DNA from: Amaranthus tricolor
Lineage: Eukaryota > Streptophyta > Magnoliopsida > Caryophyllales > Amaranthaceae
Length of the DNA: 64,000 nt
Reading direction: 5' to 3'
NCBI RefSeq assembly: GCF_026212465.1
Contig: NC_080056.1
Span: 11,451,589 to 11,515,588 of the forward strand
Positions within the stretch are counted from its first letter, which is position 1. Every line of letters starts with the position of its first letter. The translations under genes were made by a program, and so were the position numbers. Of this stretch, positions 31,113 to 44,320 are shown one piece after another. The notes below the pieces were generated by a model, which saw nothing but the letters and a program-made list of their open reading frames with translations, did no database searches and was not told where the DNA came from.

Positions 31113-33807
31113 ATGGTGATGGAGATCACCCAAGTACTGTTGAATGCTCAATCAGTTGAGGCAGATATCCGAAAGCAGGCAGAACAGGCTTTGAAAACTT
31201 TTCAAGAACAAAACTATCCAAGCTTCTTGCTGGCGCTTGCTGGAGAGCTAGCCAATGAAGAGAAGCCAGCTGAGTCGAGGAAGTTGGCTGGGCTTGTTCT
31301 TAAAAATGCACTGGATGCCAAGGACTCACATAGGAAGTATGAGCTTGTACAGAAATGGGTGTCTTTAGATGTTGGATTAAAGAACCAGATTAAGGCATTC
31401 TTGTTACAATCCCTAGCTTCACCTGTTCATGATGCTCGCTCAACTGCATCACAGGTGATCGCTAAGGTTGCAGGTATTGAGTTACCTCAAAAACAATGGC
31501 CAGAGTTGATAGGATCATTGTTGGCGAATATTCACCAACTTCCACCTCATGTCAAGCAAGCAACTTTGGAGACACTTGGATACATGTGTGAAGAGGTATC
31601 CCCAGATGTTGTAGATCAGGATCAAGTGAATAAAATCCTTACCGCAGTTGTTCAGGGTATGAATGCAAATGAAACGAATAATGAAGTCCGGCTTGCTGCT
31701 ACACATGCATTATATAATGCTTTGGGATTTGCCCAGGCTAATTTCAATAATGATATGGAAAGAGATTACATCATGAGAGTTGTTTGTGAGGCAACAATGT
31801 CACCTGATGTGAAGATAAGGCAGGCAGCTTTTGAATGTCTGGTTGCCATTTCTTCCACATATTATGAAAAGTTGGTTCCTTACATTCAGGACATCTTCAA
31901 TATCACTGCAAAAGCTGTGAGGGAAGATGAGGAGGCAGTTGCTCTTCAAGCTGTTGAATTTTGGAGTTCAATCTGTGACGAAGAGATTGACATTCTTGAA
32001 GAATATGGTGGTGAATTCACTGGTGACTCTGATATTCCTTGCTTTAATTTTATTAAGCAGGCTCTCCCTGCTTTGGTACCCATCTTGCTGGACACACTCC
32101 TCAAGCAAGAGGAGGAGCAAGACCAAGATGAGGGAGCTTGGAATATTGCTATGGCGGGGGGTACTTGCCTTGGGCTTGTTGCGCGGACTGTTGGAGATGA
32201 TATTGTGCCTCTTGTGATGCCATTCATTGAAGAGAATATCGCAAAGCCGGATTGGAGACAAAGAGAGGCTGCTACCTATGCATTTGGGTCAATTTTAGAG
32301 GGTCCCTCCCCTGACAAGTTGACATCCATCGTCAATGTTGCTTTGAACTTTATGCTCACTGCATTGACGAAAGATGTTAACAGCCATGTTAAAGACACTA
32401 CCGCTTGGACTCTTGGTAGAATTTTTGAATTTCTTCATGGATCTGCTGTGGAAACTCCAATTATTACGCATGCAAACTGCCAGCAGATTATTACAGTTTT
32501 ATTACAGGCCATGAATGATACACCTAATGTCGCTGAAAAAGCTTGTGGTGCTCTCTATTTTCTTGCACAAGGCTATGAGGATGTTGGCTCTTCATCACCC
32601 TTGGCTCCTTATTTTGAGGAGATTGTTAAGTCCCTTCTTACTGTAACTCACAGGGTAGATGCTGCGGAGGCGCGGTTGCGAGGTGCTGCTTATGAAACTC
32701 TAAATGAGGTGGTTAGATGCTCAACAGATGAAACTGCTCCCTTGGTGGTGCAGTTAGTTCCTGTTATTATGATGGAGCTTCATAACACACTGGAGTCACA
32801 TAACCTTCTTCCAGATGGAAAACAGGGTGAACTACAAGGTCTCCTGTGTGGGTGCCTTCAGGTTATCATTCAAAAGCTGGGGTCATCAGAGTCAACGAGA
32901 GCGGCGCTTTTGCAGTATGCTGATCAAATTATGCAACTGTTTCTTGGTGTTTTTTCTTGTAGTAATGCCACTGTTCATGAAGAGGCTATGCTTGGAATTG
33001 GTGCTCTTGCCTACGCCACAGGTCCAGAATTTCTGAAGTACATGAATGAATTTTACAAGTATCTGGAAATGGGTCTTCAAAACTTCAGTGATTACCAAGT
33101 CTGTGCTGTCACAGTTGGTGTGGTGGGAGATTTATGCAGGGCATTGGAGGATAAGATACTGCCTTACTGTGATGGGATTATGACACAACTCCTTAAGGAC
33201 TTGTCGAGCAATCAACTACACCGATCAGTGAAGCCTCCGATTTTCTCTTGCTTTGGGGACATTGCCCTTGCAATAGGGGAGAATTTTGAGAAGTATTTAA
33301 TTTATGCCATGCCAATGCTTCAGAGTGCAGCAGACTTGTCTGCTCACACAGCTGGTGCTGATGATGAGATACTTGAATACACCAATCTCTTGCGAAATGG
33401 AATCTTAGAAGCATACTCGGGGATTCTTCAAGGCTTCAAGAACACTTCAAAAGCTCAGCTTGTACTTCCTTATGCTCGCCATATACTTTCATTCATCGAT
33501 AGTATTTACCAAGGGAAAGATATGTAAGTCTTGTATTACTAGTATGTTTTGTTGCCTTGTACAATTGATTCCTTTATGATAGCTGAAATGGAAAATTGAT
33601 GTGTTTAGGGATGACGCTGTCATGAAGACTGCTATTGGAGTTCTTGGTGATCTTGCCGACACACTTCCAACTAGTGCAGGTTCTTTGATTCAGCAGTTCC
33701 CGTCATGCAGGGACTTGCTTCGTGAATGCTTGTCATCGGAGGATCATTCTATAAAACAATCTGCTGAATGGGCAAAGTTGGCCATCAGTCGAGTGATTGC
33801 CATTTGA
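31113..33807 (+). CDS. KPNB1: Importin subunit beta-1 (karyopherin beta 1)
   Basis: Two coding exons, 31113-33523 and 33609-33807 (intron 33524-33608, GTAAGT...TTTAG), 869 codons plus TGA. The ATG at 31113 gives MVMEITQVLL; a second ATG two codons later is possible. The sequence matches Arabidopsis importin beta-1 (870 residues) almost end to end, for example KLAGLVLKNALDAK, STASQVIAKVAGIELPQKQW, SICDEEIDILEEYGGEF and SSNQLHRSVKPPIFSCFGDI. It is a HEAT-repeat solenoid. The N-terminal importin-N region (about 20-100) binds RanGTP. The acidic loop (KQEEEQDQDEGAWN, about 330-343) helps release cargo. It carries importin-alpha/NLS cargo, or cargo directly, through nuclear pores. The frame is intact and the terminal exon ends AEWAKLAISRVIAI, as in the family. 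Expression is probably constitutive; the upstream region is CT-rich and lacks a TATA box. Confidence 0.97.
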
Positions 33808-34852
33808 GGCTTGGTCCCCTGCTTGGTATTTTCTTTCCTTTTTGATGTCCCAGCATGCATCAGGTGTGTGGAGTTGGGTCCGGGGGTTCAGGATTGCATA
33901 AGTGTCGGGTGTCGTCACCAGTCGGACAACTAAACTTGTCAGCTTTCATGTTGTCGCTAACTCATGCATCAGCAAAGCTGATCGGTCCGTCGGTCAGGTC
34001 AGGTCAGGTCCATTTGTTTGCATATTAAGGAGGTCGTGGATAGTCGGAAACAGTTAAAAGGGGCCTCCACTTGATTGTTCAAACCTCTAATTCAGTGCTA
34101 AAGGATAAGGATGAGAGACATATTTGTCCTTGGGTCTAAAGTGTCAAATTCACGCTTAAAGGACGGTGCCCAGTCTATGATCCACTCATTTAATACTCGA
34201 AAATGATCATCCCTTGCTTGCCATAATGGTTTCTTTTGTCTCCCAATGGTACATCGTGTCTTGGAAGTCGAATGTTTCAAAGATGTTGGAATGACCGTCA
34301 GTCGCATAACAGAGTTTCCCTCTGCAATTTTTGGCCCAATTTTCCTCCCATTTTTTTGTCTTCTTTCTGGGTTTCCCAATTTAAGTCCTGCTTCGTTTTT
34401 AAGTCCATCATTCTAGTCAACAGTCTGTTGCATTTGGTCTCTATTTTTACCTTTTTTTGTATCCTCATGTGGTCTTTTTTGATCACCCACTTACGTTGAT
34501 AAGCATCACATTACTTAATATTATTGTGTCTTTTTAATTATATATGAAGTATATATTCTGGATTCAAGCCTTTTTTTTTGTCAAGGCAATTTCATCTTTG
34601 TCAATGTTCGCACTTGGTATAAATGAGCAAACCAAGTTTGCTACTTGGGATCGGCAGAATCTTTGACTACTTGTGGGATTGAATGAAGTGTCAAAGCTTA
34701 TTATGTTATGCTGCCTAGAATCTTTTATGTAAAGTTGGCTCCCGTAATGTATTTTACTTACATTTGTGATACCAATTACTTTGAAATTCTTTTATGTAAA
34801 TAAGAATCTGGAGTTGGTTTCTGTCCGGTCTTATTTAAATCATGCCATTTGA
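33808..34852. other. Importin beta 3' UTR and downstream spacer
   Basis: Probable 3' UTR over the first few hundred bases, then spacer. No gene supported. Confidence 0.5.
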
Positions 34853-34854
34853 TA

Positions 34855-35086
34855 CTCCCTCTCATAAAGAGATTACAACAATAATAGTATTTGACATAAA
34901 GTTTAATAAAAAGGTGAAGTTATTCAAATATTGTGAATGATCTTGAAATAGGAATAGAAATTAAGTGTATGAATGAGAATTAAAGAAAATAGTGTGGGTA
35001 TTTTCATGTGAAGAAATTGTAGTAAAGTTTAAAGATTATACTAAAATGAAATGAAAAGTGTAATAATTTTAAAGGGATTGGGGAAG
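34855..35086. mobile_element. Stowaway-like MITE
   Basis: 232 bp between TA dinucleotides (34853-34854 and 35087-35088). The left end is CTCCCTCTCATAAAGAG and the inverted right end CTTCCCCAATCCCTTT. The interior is AT-rich. Terminal repeats are degenerate, so the element is old. Confidence 0.55.
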
Positions 35087-35088
35087 TA

Positions 35089-35617
35089 TTTGTTAGTTTC
35101 TTTGTTTTTCTCTTGTTATGGGGACATTGTACTATCAAATTGACCAAAAAAATTGGAGAAATTGTGGTTTTTCTCTAACAAAATCGAAATGTTAATGATT
35201 AATGATGATGTAAATTGTGGTTTTGCTAAAATTAGCAAAAATTTTATACATTATATAGCCTAATCAAATTTAATTTTGTAAAAAATCAAAATGATGCCAA
35301 ATGAGTAACAATCGGTGTTCTGAGCCACCGTCTCTAAGGTTCATCATGTTAAAGCTTAATGTCTACTTATTGTATTCTTAATACCTATTTACATCATTCT
35401 TAATGACATCGTATCTGCGTACTTATACTATCTTTAATGTCCACCGAGTAACTTTACATTTTTTTTATGGACCAACCTCCAATTAAAGGAAAATTTGAAA
35501 TTTTTAAGTCAAAAAATCAAAAAAATGAATCAAATAATCCAACTTTCAAACTTATTCTAAAAGTAAGCGTGAAATTCCCAAACCTGAGGTTTGGGGCTGT
35601 TCGCAATTAGTAACTGT
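35089..35617. other. AT-rich spacer
   Basis: Nothing supported. Confidence 0.4.
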
Positions 35618-36578
35618 TAGAGGTGTTCATTCGGGTGATCGGGTTGGTTTCGGACGGGTATCATTCGATTTGGTTGTATTTCGGAGCGGTTATATTTCGG
35701 ATGCGTGTTGCGACGGGTCATACTCGGGTCGGGTCGGTTACTCACGGTTCGGTTGAAGATCGGTTTTTCGAACTATCGAGTTAATATTTAGTCAGTGTCG
35801 GTTAAAGTTCGTGTCGAGTTTCAATCGATCTCGGGTTGTCATCGGTTAATAATTGGTTCGATTTTACCAGGTACAGATCGGGTTCGGGTATTTTTCAAGT
35901 AGAATTCGGCTACGAGTTGCGAATTACTAATTACTATTGATCGAATAAGTATCAGATTAAGTTGTTAGTCATTTTTTAATTGATGATAAGGTTCCTTTAC
36001 TTAAAGAAAAATAGTGAAAATGCGAATGTAATCATTATTACATTGTTATTTTTACTTGTTTGACCGAAAATTAAAATTATAAAGTTCTATCAATTTTCAT
36101 CTAATTCGATTAAAAGTAGTTAAATAAACATTGACCATTGATTATTAACTCTAAATATATAAAACCATGTATTTATAAAATTTATTTTATTAAAATATTT
36201 ATGAATTTATTAGAATAACTAATAGATGATTGAATATGAGTCAATCATACTTATATGTAAAAAATTGGTTCAGGTTTACAACAATTCATTCTAAACTTCG
36301 TTCGGGTTAAGTCGGTTTTAGTCGGATAGAGTTCGTTTTTGATCATGATTCAGGTCGGATATAGGTTTGGGTAATCTCGGTTAACGGTTATGTGTTGGTT
36401 AGAAAAATCGATTACAACTCGGGTTCAGTTTTCCCATTTTCGGTTGTCAACCGGTTCGTATATAACTTCGAGTCGGATAATGTCGGTTCGATAAACCTAA
36501 AAAAGAAACACATTTTCGGGTCGATTTACTTTCGGTTTCGGATCGAATTTTCGGGTCAGGTCACTTTGAACAGCTCTA
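35618..36578. mobile_element. Non-autonomous hAT element, 961 bp
   Basis: Terminal inverted repeats TAGAGGTGTTCA (left) and TAGAGCTGTTCA (right, inverted). The 8-bp flanks are GTAACTGT (35610-35617) and GTAACAAT (36579-36586), six of eight matching, as in hAT insertions. Subterminal regions are packed with GGTCGG/GTTCGG-type short motifs in one orientation. There is no transposase. The right end matches, inverted, the sequence from 39336 beside a decayed hAT transposase gene, a likely autonomous relative. Confidence 0.75.
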
Positions 36579-36970
36579 GTAACAATGGAATAAAATTCAT
36601 CAAGGTGGGTTTTAGGGGGTTTACCTTCCTCCAATCGAAGATCGTAAAGTCTACTTTTCAAGAGTAGCCAATTGGTCATACTCTTTGCCATGTAAAGAGA
36701 CTCCAACCTCTCCCATATCCCCTTAAAGGTAGTCTCCTTCACAACTTCTCTCAAAACTTCATTTGAGAGATATAGTTGAATAGCCGATAGAGCCTTAGCA
36801 TCCATCTCTTCCCATTTTGCTTCACTCATTCCAATGGTTTTTTATCTTCACCTTCAAGAGCCTTGTGCACCCTATGTTGTATCAAGATTGCCTTCATTTT
36901 GACTTGCCACAAGCCAAAGTTTACACTCCTATCAAACTTCTCAATATCTAGCTTCATTGAAGACATGTTT
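36579..36970 (-). pseudogene. Ty1/copia gag fragment
   Basis: The minus strand reads from an ATG near 36967 (MSSMKLDIEKFDRSVNFGLW), changes frame near 36838, and continues to 36582 as WEEMDAKALSAIQLYLSNEV, WERLESLYMAKSMTNWLLLK and LRLEEGKPPKTHLDEF, a typical copia gag (UBN2-type) N-terminal half. It stops at the hAT insertion, and the rest of the element is not recognisable on the far side. Only the 5' part of this copia element survives. Confidence 0.8.
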
Positions 36971-37019
36971 CCACAAATTTACACTCTTGAACATTCCCAA
37001 ACACCAACAAAAACCTTAA

Positions 37020-37031
37020 GCTCTGATACCA
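37020..37031 (-). other. Primer-binding site (initiator-Met tRNA type)
   Basis: Minus strand TGGTATCAGAGC, the standard Ty1/copia primer site, two bases inside the LTR at 37034. Confidence 0.85.
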
Positions 37032-37033
37032 AT

Positions 37034-37722
37034 TGAAAAACAAGACACACTAGGGTTTAAAGTTTCAACCTTTATCCCTAAGAATCACCCAAGACCAATG
37101 GTAAGGGTGTTCAATGCAATGAAACAAACACTTCAATAATTAACAATGAGAAACAATAAGAAACAAAGCAAAATCAAAGACACAAGATTTACGAGGTTCA
37201 CCTCAATGTGGGCTATGTCCTCGATGGTGGTTAGCGTGCTTGATTTTGTGAAGAAACAATGGAGTTCTCAAGAACTCTTACAAAGAAGTATTACACTTGG
37301 AGAAGAGTAAAGAAAAAGGTTTGTGTTTGGCTAGGGTTAGAATGCATGTTGAGTGAGTGTTTGGGACTCCTACTTACACTAGAAGTCATATACAAATGAT
37401 TGGGAAAAAGCCCATATTAAAACAATCCCGTATAACTTATCACGCTAGAAAATAGAGTACATTCTGGACCTTCGCTCGACCGGTCGAGCAGAATAGACTT
37501 TGGTCGAGCGGCTTGGTGTATCAGTCGAACACAAGATCATAAAGCTCACTGATCTAGTCGAGCTAACAGGCTCGGTCGAGCACACCATGATCTCGGTTCA
37601 GCGGCTCATTTGAAGCCCATAAAGACTCCCTCATCATCATACGCACACATACACACATCCACACACCATCAACCTCATCATATACTATTAGTGCACTCAA
37701 AGTCACACCAAAAACTCCAACA
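37034..37722 (-). repeat. 5' LTR of the truncated Ty1/copia element
   Basis: 689 bp. On the minus strand it begins TGTTGGAGTTTTTGG and ends GTTTTTCA next to the primer-binding site. It contains several GGTCGAGC/GCTCGACC motifs (37480-37600). No 3' LTR lies in the expected place. Confidence 0.8.
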
Positions 37723-39335
37723 ATAATTTTTAAAAAATTCATGAGCAATATGTGCTACCTTATGGTTAAATGTAGATCAACCTATGAATATATTCAATCA
37801 AATCTTATCCTAAAATAAGGTTTGGTATTGACAAGAAGTTAATTTGCACATGAAAAGTATGATGTGATTTGTTTCTTATGAACCGTAGAAAGTGTTTAAG
37901 AATTAAAAGAAGTAATTGACTTGTAAGAGTCATGATGATATATGAGTGTTCAACAAAATCTAAAATTCTCTATAATAATATTTTCTCTGATAACATATCA
38001 CTATTATTATTACTGTGACAATATGAAAGAAAGGATATAAGAATACTTCTTCTATTTTATTATATCTGTTACATTTGACTTTTTACACAATTTAATGTGT
38101 TATTTTGTTTATTTATATATTGAATTATACACATCTAGAAATTATAAAAAGTTAATATTATAAAAGTATGTGATTAGACGATTCGAATAAGATCTCACAT
38201 GATTATATTTTTATTTACACATTAACCGCAATATGTAAAATAAATTTGAACAATAAATAATATCATAACCTAAATACTTTTTCAAAACGGAGGATGTATG
38301 TTATAAAGTCACTAAAAGTATCCAGCACCAGAAGAGTGCTCAGTGCTCAACTGCACAACATCCCAACTAAAATAGACTAAATAGTGCAGCCCAATTGGCA
38401 ATTGGAATTGCAATTGTAATTGTTGTATTTCTTCTAGTGATCTTGCACCAATTCTCCCTTTCTTCAAACTTTCCACAAATGTCATAGTACATGAAATTTC
38501 AATTCCCACTTTTTATCGTTTTGTTTATGAAATTTGTATTAAATAATTTAAATTTTCACTCATTTTCTTAAGATAATTTTTATTTTTGAATTATATTGGT
38601 TACTCCAACTTTAAGGATGATTAACAAGAGAACACCAAGGTAAAATTTTATTTTTCTAAAAACAAATAAATCATTTTATTTTATTTGAATTTTAAAATTA
38701 ATTTCAATTTTAGAATTAAATTTAGAAAGAGATTCTGCAACCTAATCTGTGACCAACTTGGGGGTTGCAGACTTGCTGCCTGGCAGTTGGTCTCAAATTG
38801 TGACCAATTTCTGACAAATTATCTGATCGCAGATTACAATCAGAGTTATGATCAACCGGTTTACAGTCGTACATGGCCAAATAATGTCTACCGACCATTT
38901 GCGACCACTTCTACTGAGAACATAGGGTTTTGGTCGCAGATTGGTCTCTGTACCCTATCGCAACTAATATACTACCAAATGTCTGATCATAGTTGATACG
39001 TGTTTTTCAGTGTCATGAATACTCCTTAAATCATTATGCATGTGAAATGTTTAAATAAACCTATTTCTAATAAAAATTGCACTCATGTCATAAAGTTTGT
39101 TCTAATAAAAAAAAAAAGAAAATATTGATAGTAATCTGATTTTTTGTCCATCGTTACAAAATAAACTCTCCAATCAACTCAAAATAAGTTATACTATCAG
39201 AGTATTTTTTAATTAATAATTCATAATTTATTTTTCTTCATAAAATGCTTCTAATTGTTTTTAGTAAAAAACACAATTTGACTATTTAGAGAATTTTAGT
39301 TTGTTAGCATGAATTATTTTGACTTAGCCTATAAT
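37723..39335. other. AT-rich spacer with a MITE
   Basis: Apart from the MITE at 38046-38296 I see no gene. A less AT-rich stretch at 38740-38995 with repeated GACCAA and TCGCAGATT words may be a transposon relic. Confidence 0.4.
38046..38296. mobile_element. Stowaway-like MITE
   Basis: 251 bp between TA dinucleotides (38044-38045 and 38297-38298). The left end CTTCTTCTATTTTATTAT, the inverted right end CATCCTCCGTTTTGAA and the internal ACATTTGACTTTTTACACA are typical of a very common plant Stowaway family. Confidence 0.6.
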
Positions 39336-42300
39336 TAGAGCTGTTCAAATCTAATCTAACCTGTAATCGAAAATTATTCGACCCGAAAATATTTTATTTT
39401 TTTAGGTTTACCGAAGCGGCATAATTCGAACCGATACTGTACTCGAACCGTTTGATAACCGAAAAGGGAAAAATCGAGCTGCAACCGAATTTTATAACCG
39501 ACATATAAACGTTAACCGATGTTACCCGAACTTAACAGTGATCGACCCAAGTCAAATCCGACCTGAATTATGCACGAAACCGAATGCAACCTGGCTAAAA
39601 CCGATTAAGAACTATTTTTAACCCGAACTGATACAAACCCAAACAGATTATTAATCGAACTGTTATAACTCCGAATCAATTTTTCACCTAACTTCAGCAA
39701 ATTAGATTGAATTTCAGTTTTTCTAATTATGATTTTTGAATATTTGAAAACTAATTTCTAATATTGAAACATTGTAAACAAGATTATCTATAAATAAATA
39801 AGATTTCCAATGATATTGATATCAATTATAAGTCAATAAGCACAAAAACCTTAGAAACATACTGAAGTGGAACAATACAAAAACTTAAATGTTTCTTCAA
39901 CACTTCGATCTAGACTTATCTTGCTTTCTATTGCTAATTATATATTTAATGTTAGTAATCCACCAATTCTTCAAGCTTTAAACCCCATATATTTACATCC
40001 ATCACTTATATATCCACCAAATTTAAATATAAAAATATTAAGTTTTTAACTCCAAAAATTTACATCTATCACTTATACATCAACCAAATTTAAATGTACA
40101 AATATCAAGTTTTTAACCCAAAAAATTAACATTCAATCAGCAACTATAAATAGTTATATATCCACCATAAAAGTATCATCCATCAAATGTACGTGAGTAT
40201 GTCCACCATTAAACACTTTCTCCAAAACGAAACATAAAAGTCGACAACGAGCACCAAAATCTCTCACGTACTGCTGCTTTGCTTGTGGTACCACATTTCA
40301 ATCTTGAACAAAAACAAACAAAAAAAGTATTAAAAGAAAGTAATTAATTCTTATAAGAAAGATACAAAAAATAAACGCCTAAAATTTTGCTACCAGTTAA
40401 TGTATCACATGTCGAGTGTGATCATTGTAATGCCTCTCAAGGTCAACAATCGTCGCATGTTCAGCAAGCTACCAACATGAATCATAGCAAAGGAAACATT
40501 TCTAATTGCCTAATCCCAAGTAAATAAGGCTATTAGAAAGTTGCCTATAAGACTAAGACTTATGGATAACATTCACCCAACCCAATGGCTATCGAGTTTC
40601 CATATGACTTGTAAGGTTCAATTACTTGTGTCCAGATTCCGTGTTTCAATTTGAGCCACATTCAGATCCATAAGAACCAACATCATTTGCATGGCAACAA
40701 TCAAGTGAACAAACCATAGCTGAATACATAAAGTACACGAAACACAAGTTATAATAAAATGATAATTAACTAACATTTATTTAATAAATAAAATACATAC
40801 CAAATTTTGAAGACGAGGATCCACTTGGACCCTAATCTCCCTTAGCATGCGATTCTGCATCGGGGACTAAGTCATTGCCAACAACTAATCCTACTTCATC
40901 AGGTTCTTCTTCAAATCCAAACAACCAATTACGTGTTAAAATCAAGGCTTTAACATGTCTTGATAAAAGGGATGGTCTCTATCTATTCAAAATTCTTCCT
41001 CCCATAGAAAATTTTGATTCGGATGCAACTGTGGTTATTGGGATAGCCAATATGTATTTTAGACATAATTGGATAAGTAGCTTATTGGTCTTTCCAATAC
41101 AACAAAATATCAAATTTGAAATTACCATGCATGTGCAAAGGTGATTCAAGGTATTTTTCCACTTCCGCTAAATTATTAGAAGAAAAAAGTAGTTCTTGAG
41201 AACTTTCAAAACTCTGTAAACAAACGATAAAACATATGAAACTTTTTAATAGTAAAAATATTATAATGGAAAGACAAACTTATTGAGATAAATATTAATA
41301 AAAATAAATATTGTTAAAAGGAGTTTAAAAATTAAATAATACATACCTCATAGCCATCAGAATCACGAGAGCATGAACCAATGCAAGAGCATGAACCAAG
41401 TGATGCAAGATTTTCAAAAGTAGAAGCTTAATGAGCTTTAGTCGATAAAGTAAGTGTAGACTTATAATCATTGAAAAGATTGACAAGTCCAGAGCAAACC
41501 CTCACAATTTGTTGATAAACCTCATCCTCAAATTGATAAACCTTTCTAAAATGATGTTTTAGAAATGGAATCTTATGCCTAGGGTCAAACACCGCAACAA
41601 TAGACAAAATTAAAGAGGACTTGCCCCAATATTTCTCCAACTTCTCAAACATCTCATTTCCCATCTCTCTAATGCAAGTATTCTCACTTTCACAAGCACG
41701 TCGTTGATGGTATTTTGTCTTACAAACTTGTTCAAAATATAGATTTACAGTGGGATAATCTAACTCAGAGAAAAGATTAGTCATTGCATAGAAAGGTTGA
41801 AGAATAAAAGCCATGTTTTCAGCAGATTCCCACTCACAATTAGTGAGCTTCAAGGTGTAATCAGGCTTAGTACTACCAAAGCGATTCACCGCAACTCTAT
41901 AGTCAAGAGCTCGCTTCAACATTAGATATGTAGAGTTCCATCTCGTTACAAAATCCAACCATAATTTCAGCAAAGAAGGTTTTTCTATCTGAGATACAAA
42001 ATCTCTAAACCTATTCATCCTTGCTTTGGATGAATCAATGTACTTGACATTATACGCACAAGTTTGACAGCAGGATCAATTGCTTTTAATCCATATTTAA
42101 CAATCAAATTCAAAATGTGCGCCGCACAACGAATATGAAAATGTGCACCATCACTTGGAAAAGACGAATGGCCATTTAAACATTCTTGTAACAAAGGGAT
42201 CATGGAATCATTATTGGTTGCATTGTCAACAGTCATGCACATAACCTTTGATTCAAGACCCCAATCCTTGATCATTGCATAAACAAGGTCATAAATCGCA

Positions 42301-44320
42301 TGACCAGTGTGTGGGGGAGGGAAATGACGAAAATTAATAACTTTCGACTTCAAACACCAGTCCTTGTCAATATAATAAGCTGTTAAATTCAAGTATCCAC
42401 GAGATATAAAAGATGTCCAAATGTCACATGTTAAAGACACCTTGCTATCTAAATCCTTCAAAGTTTCAAATAATATTTTCCTTAACTTAGAGTTTTCCTC
42501 ATGCACCATCGAGTGATTGTGGACCTAGATATGTTCTTCACCTTTGGATTCAAGTAACGATGCAATTTCCTTGTAAATTTGTGCTCAACCATGCTTAAGG
42601 GGCATCTATGGTACATAATGGCCTCTACAAAAAGAGAACAATATTTTCTCTAATTAAAATCACCAATGAGATCACCATTTTTAGCAAGCCATTCTTGGTA
42701 AGGTTCACAAGTTTTGAGGTGATTACAATTGGAGGTTTCATAGTGACCTTCGGCTCTATAGTCAGTATTCTTACAATGGCGACAAATAGCATGTAATGAA
42801 ATAACAACATTGTTATCATCCTTCTCAGCCACAATGGTAAAATGATCCCAAACTGGTGAGGTACGCTTTTCAAGTCCTTCAATATCCTCCTGAGACTCAG
42901 TTCTAGTTCGCCTTCGACCTCCAGCTAAAGAAATTACACCTCTTCCTCTATTAGTTTTTGCACGCTTTGGTGGACGAATAGGACGTTGGACAACTTGTCT
43001 AGGGTTCGGGTTCACATTCCTTGGAGTGGATACACTAGTTTGTTGGGATCTTAGTAACTCATCTTGTCATTGTTGTTCAATCATTTGTAACTCTTCAAAC
43101 GCTGTTAATTTCAACAAAAATAATACTCATGCTAGTAATCTATCTCAATATTAAATACAATGCAAAACAATAATAAAGTACACAAAACATATAAGGTACT
43201 TGAACCATTAGATTAACAAATTACCCGTGTTAGAAATATTGTCAAATTCAAAACCATTAGCTTCATTTGCCTCATTAGCTTTCAGCTTCCTACAATTAAG
43301 AATGAGTGATTGAACAAATTCAAAACCATCTTCTAATTTTAAAAGAAGTATTGAACATTGTTTGAACAAAATCATACACTAATATATATTTAAGATCACT
43401 AATACAAACTATCTTATACTTCTCCAAATAATAAGCTATTAAAAATGAGTGACAAAGAAAAAAATTTAGTCAACATAAACAAAAAAACAGTGCATTACTC
43501 CAATGCCTAAGCGGGGTTGAAGGGGTTGGATGTACATATAGAACTTTAACAACTATGAGTAATCAACAAGAATTTGAAAAAAAAAAAGAAAACCTTTCCA
43601 CTTGAGGCAAATCATACTATGGACCAAGATGCACCAATTGCAGCTTTTAATACCAATTGATGCTCGGAACAACGAAGCAGATTGGGTTAGGGAGATCACT
43701 ACCACTACCACATTTAAATTTCTGTTCTTCAGAAAGTAGCCAATATATCAGAGTAAGACTTGCTGTAGTAGAAGAGAGGAGATAAGCTAAAAGGTTCACT
43801 CCATTGAGTACAACAGACTTGCATTGTCCTTTTAAAGGAGTTTTTCACCACCAATTCTAACAAGTAAAGCACCTAGGAAAAAATATTTCACAATAAGTAC
43901 CTAAATAACCAATATTCAAAAACAATATTAAAAGAACCAAATTGATAATGTAAATTTTGATGAATGATGATGAAGATGTTGGAGAGAACACGACACGAAT
44001 GATGAAGATGGACAGATAACTTAGCAGATAGAGGATGGACAGAACAACTTAGCAGATAGAGGATCGACATTTGACAGTTTCAATGAGGACTGATTTTGTG
44101 ATAAACAATATTGACAACCTTGAACAACTCTACATTTCCTGTCGGGCTTTTGTCAATGAAGGCTCTCGCGAAGAAGATGATGGAAAGACGGTGGAGAAAC
44201 TAGGGTTTTTCTGTGTGCGGCTATGGGTGTGTACAGCTATGACGGTTAAGAAACTAGGGTTTCTTCGACTTCCTCAATTGTTGGGCATGAGTGTGTTTAT
44301 TCCTTTTTTTTTTTGAAATG
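39336..44320 (-). mobile_element. Decayed autonomous hAT transposon (right end not found)
   Basis: The left terminus TAGAGCTGTTCAAAT at 39336 is followed by about 320 bp closely related, inverted, to the right end of the 35618-36578 element. A BED/hAT transposase gene on the minus strand follows. The upper limit is only the last plausible leader sequence; no matching inverted terminus or 8-bp target duplication was found there. Confidence 0.55.
40790..43290 (-). pseudogene. hAT transposase (BED zinc finger, RICESLEEPER-like), broken
   Basis: On the minus strand a small exon (about 43290-43225, KLKANEANEANGFEF) ends at a GGTAATTT donor. The BED zinc-finger exon (43015-42650) reads SPVWDHFTI, then CRHC, then GHYETSNCNHLKTC. 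The catalytic region (42509-41428) has SLTCDIWTS and MCMTVDNATNND, the first two acidic positions of the hAT core, then CAAHILNLIVKYGL and DFVTRWNSTYLML. The C-terminal dimerisation domain (about 41130-40900) is recognisable only in pieces (TYPIM, TVASES, FSMGGR). At least one stop upstream of the BED exon, stops near 42550, and frame changes near 42020 and in the C-terminal domain make it inactive. RICESLEEPER-like genes are domesticated hAT relatives, but the decay argues against a host role here. Confidence 0.82.

Noticed and set aside
31515..33414. Several frames inside importin beta on both strands
   Set aside because: All are shadows of the intact importin beta frame.
38685..38996. 103-codon frame
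   Set aside because: No known domain; short repeated words suggest a repeat relic rather than a gene.
44071..44316. 81-codon frame upstream of the hAT transposase
   Set aside because: On the opposite strand to the transposase, no domain; probably hAT leader sequence.
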